Positions 41,114-41,216 of a stretch of DNA of 41,216 bases are shown one piece after another. The translations under genes and the position numbers were made by a program. The notes beneath the pieces are model-generated. The model ran no database searches and had not been told where the DNA came from. It saw only the letters and a list, made by a program, of their open reading frames with translations. Each line of letters opens with the position of its first letter. Within the stretch, counting starts at the first letter, position 1. The stretch comes from CAG-791 sp002449595 (GTDB taxonomy: Bacteria > Bacillota > Clostridia > Lachnospirales > Lachnospiraceae), in contig CAMNHV010000016.1 of assembly GCA_946539855.1 (NCBI GenBank), positions 1 to 41,216 on the forward strand, written 5' to 3'.

Positions 41114-41216
41114 GACAAAATTGAATAACCGTCTCATTCGGAATAAACCGCGAAGATCCATAAAGAGGGGAGCGCGCCGAAACAAGGCGACGACACAGCA
41201 CCGAAAAGGGGATATG

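Overview
The window looks like chromosomal DNA of a fairly GC-rich Gram-positive anaerobe of the Clostridia, most like a Lachnospiraceae-type gut or rumen bacterium. The reasons are AGGAGG-type ribosome binding sites, rho-independent terminators, a lipoprotein solute-binding protein with a MalF/MalG pair but no local MalK, a diaminopimelate dehydrogenase, a CarD-type regulator, a ddl-murF pair and a rhamnose/microcompartment locus. The species assignment is inference. No rRNA, tRNA, CRISPR array or transposase gene was seen.

Layout. 1-2.9 kb: a Gfo/Idh/MocA oxidoreductase, an old-yellow-enzyme-type flavin oxidoreductase and an SGNH hydrolase. 2.9-3.5 kb: a tandem array of 75-bp modules. 3.5-5.4 kb: an NhaC-type antiporter behind a long leader. 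5.5-16.9 kb: a carbohydrate island with a LacI-type operator on the promoter, lipoprotein MalE, MalF and MalG, a LacI regulator, a GH35 beta-galactosidase, a second 75-bp array in the opposite orientation, a membrane-anchored GH13 amylase and a cytoplasmic GH13 glucosidase. 17-20.2 kb: diaminopimelate dehydrogenase, then on the minus strand a MATE transporter and an HRDC-domain protein. 20.5-26.2 kb: a UBA-like membrane protein, an OmpR/histidine-kinase pair, Ddl and MurF. 26.3-27.3 kb: an AEC-type transporter (minus strand).

27.3-37.3 kb is the most interesting part. Rhamnulokinase, rhamnulose-1-phosphate aldolase and a FucI/AraA-superfamily isomerase form one operon. A second operon follows. 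It starts with a 24-residue hydrophobic peptide, then an encapsulation-peptide-like helix fused to a Rossmann domain without its catalytic half, a BMC hexamer protein, a BMC pentamer protein, a shortened PduS-like Fe-S protein and a PduT-like trimer protein with the expected Cys38, and ends with a DeoR regulator. The two operon promoters carry an identical 20-bp repeat motif, so they are probably switched together by that regulator. No signature dehydratase, acyl-CoA-forming aldehyde dehydrogenase, phosphotransacylase or complete alcohol dehydrogenase is present. The locus therefore looks like a satellite microcompartment, serving lactaldehyde or propanediol chemistry completed elsewhere, or a reduced one. 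Directly downstream, under its own promoter, lies a ParA-type ATPase translationally coupled to a Lys/Ala then Pro/Glu/Val-repeat protein. This is a candidate cargo-positioning pair.

37.3-41.2 kb: a CarD-like regulator (minus strand), dapA, a GMP synthase ATP-pyrophosphatase subunit without a glutaminase domain, and an XRE regulator (minus strand) with four copies of a TAAAC-N6-GTTTA palindrome around its divergent promoters. The last three bases are probably the start codon of the next, divergently transcribed gene. DapA and diaminopimelate dehydrogenase belong to the same lysine/cell-wall pathway that feeds MurF.
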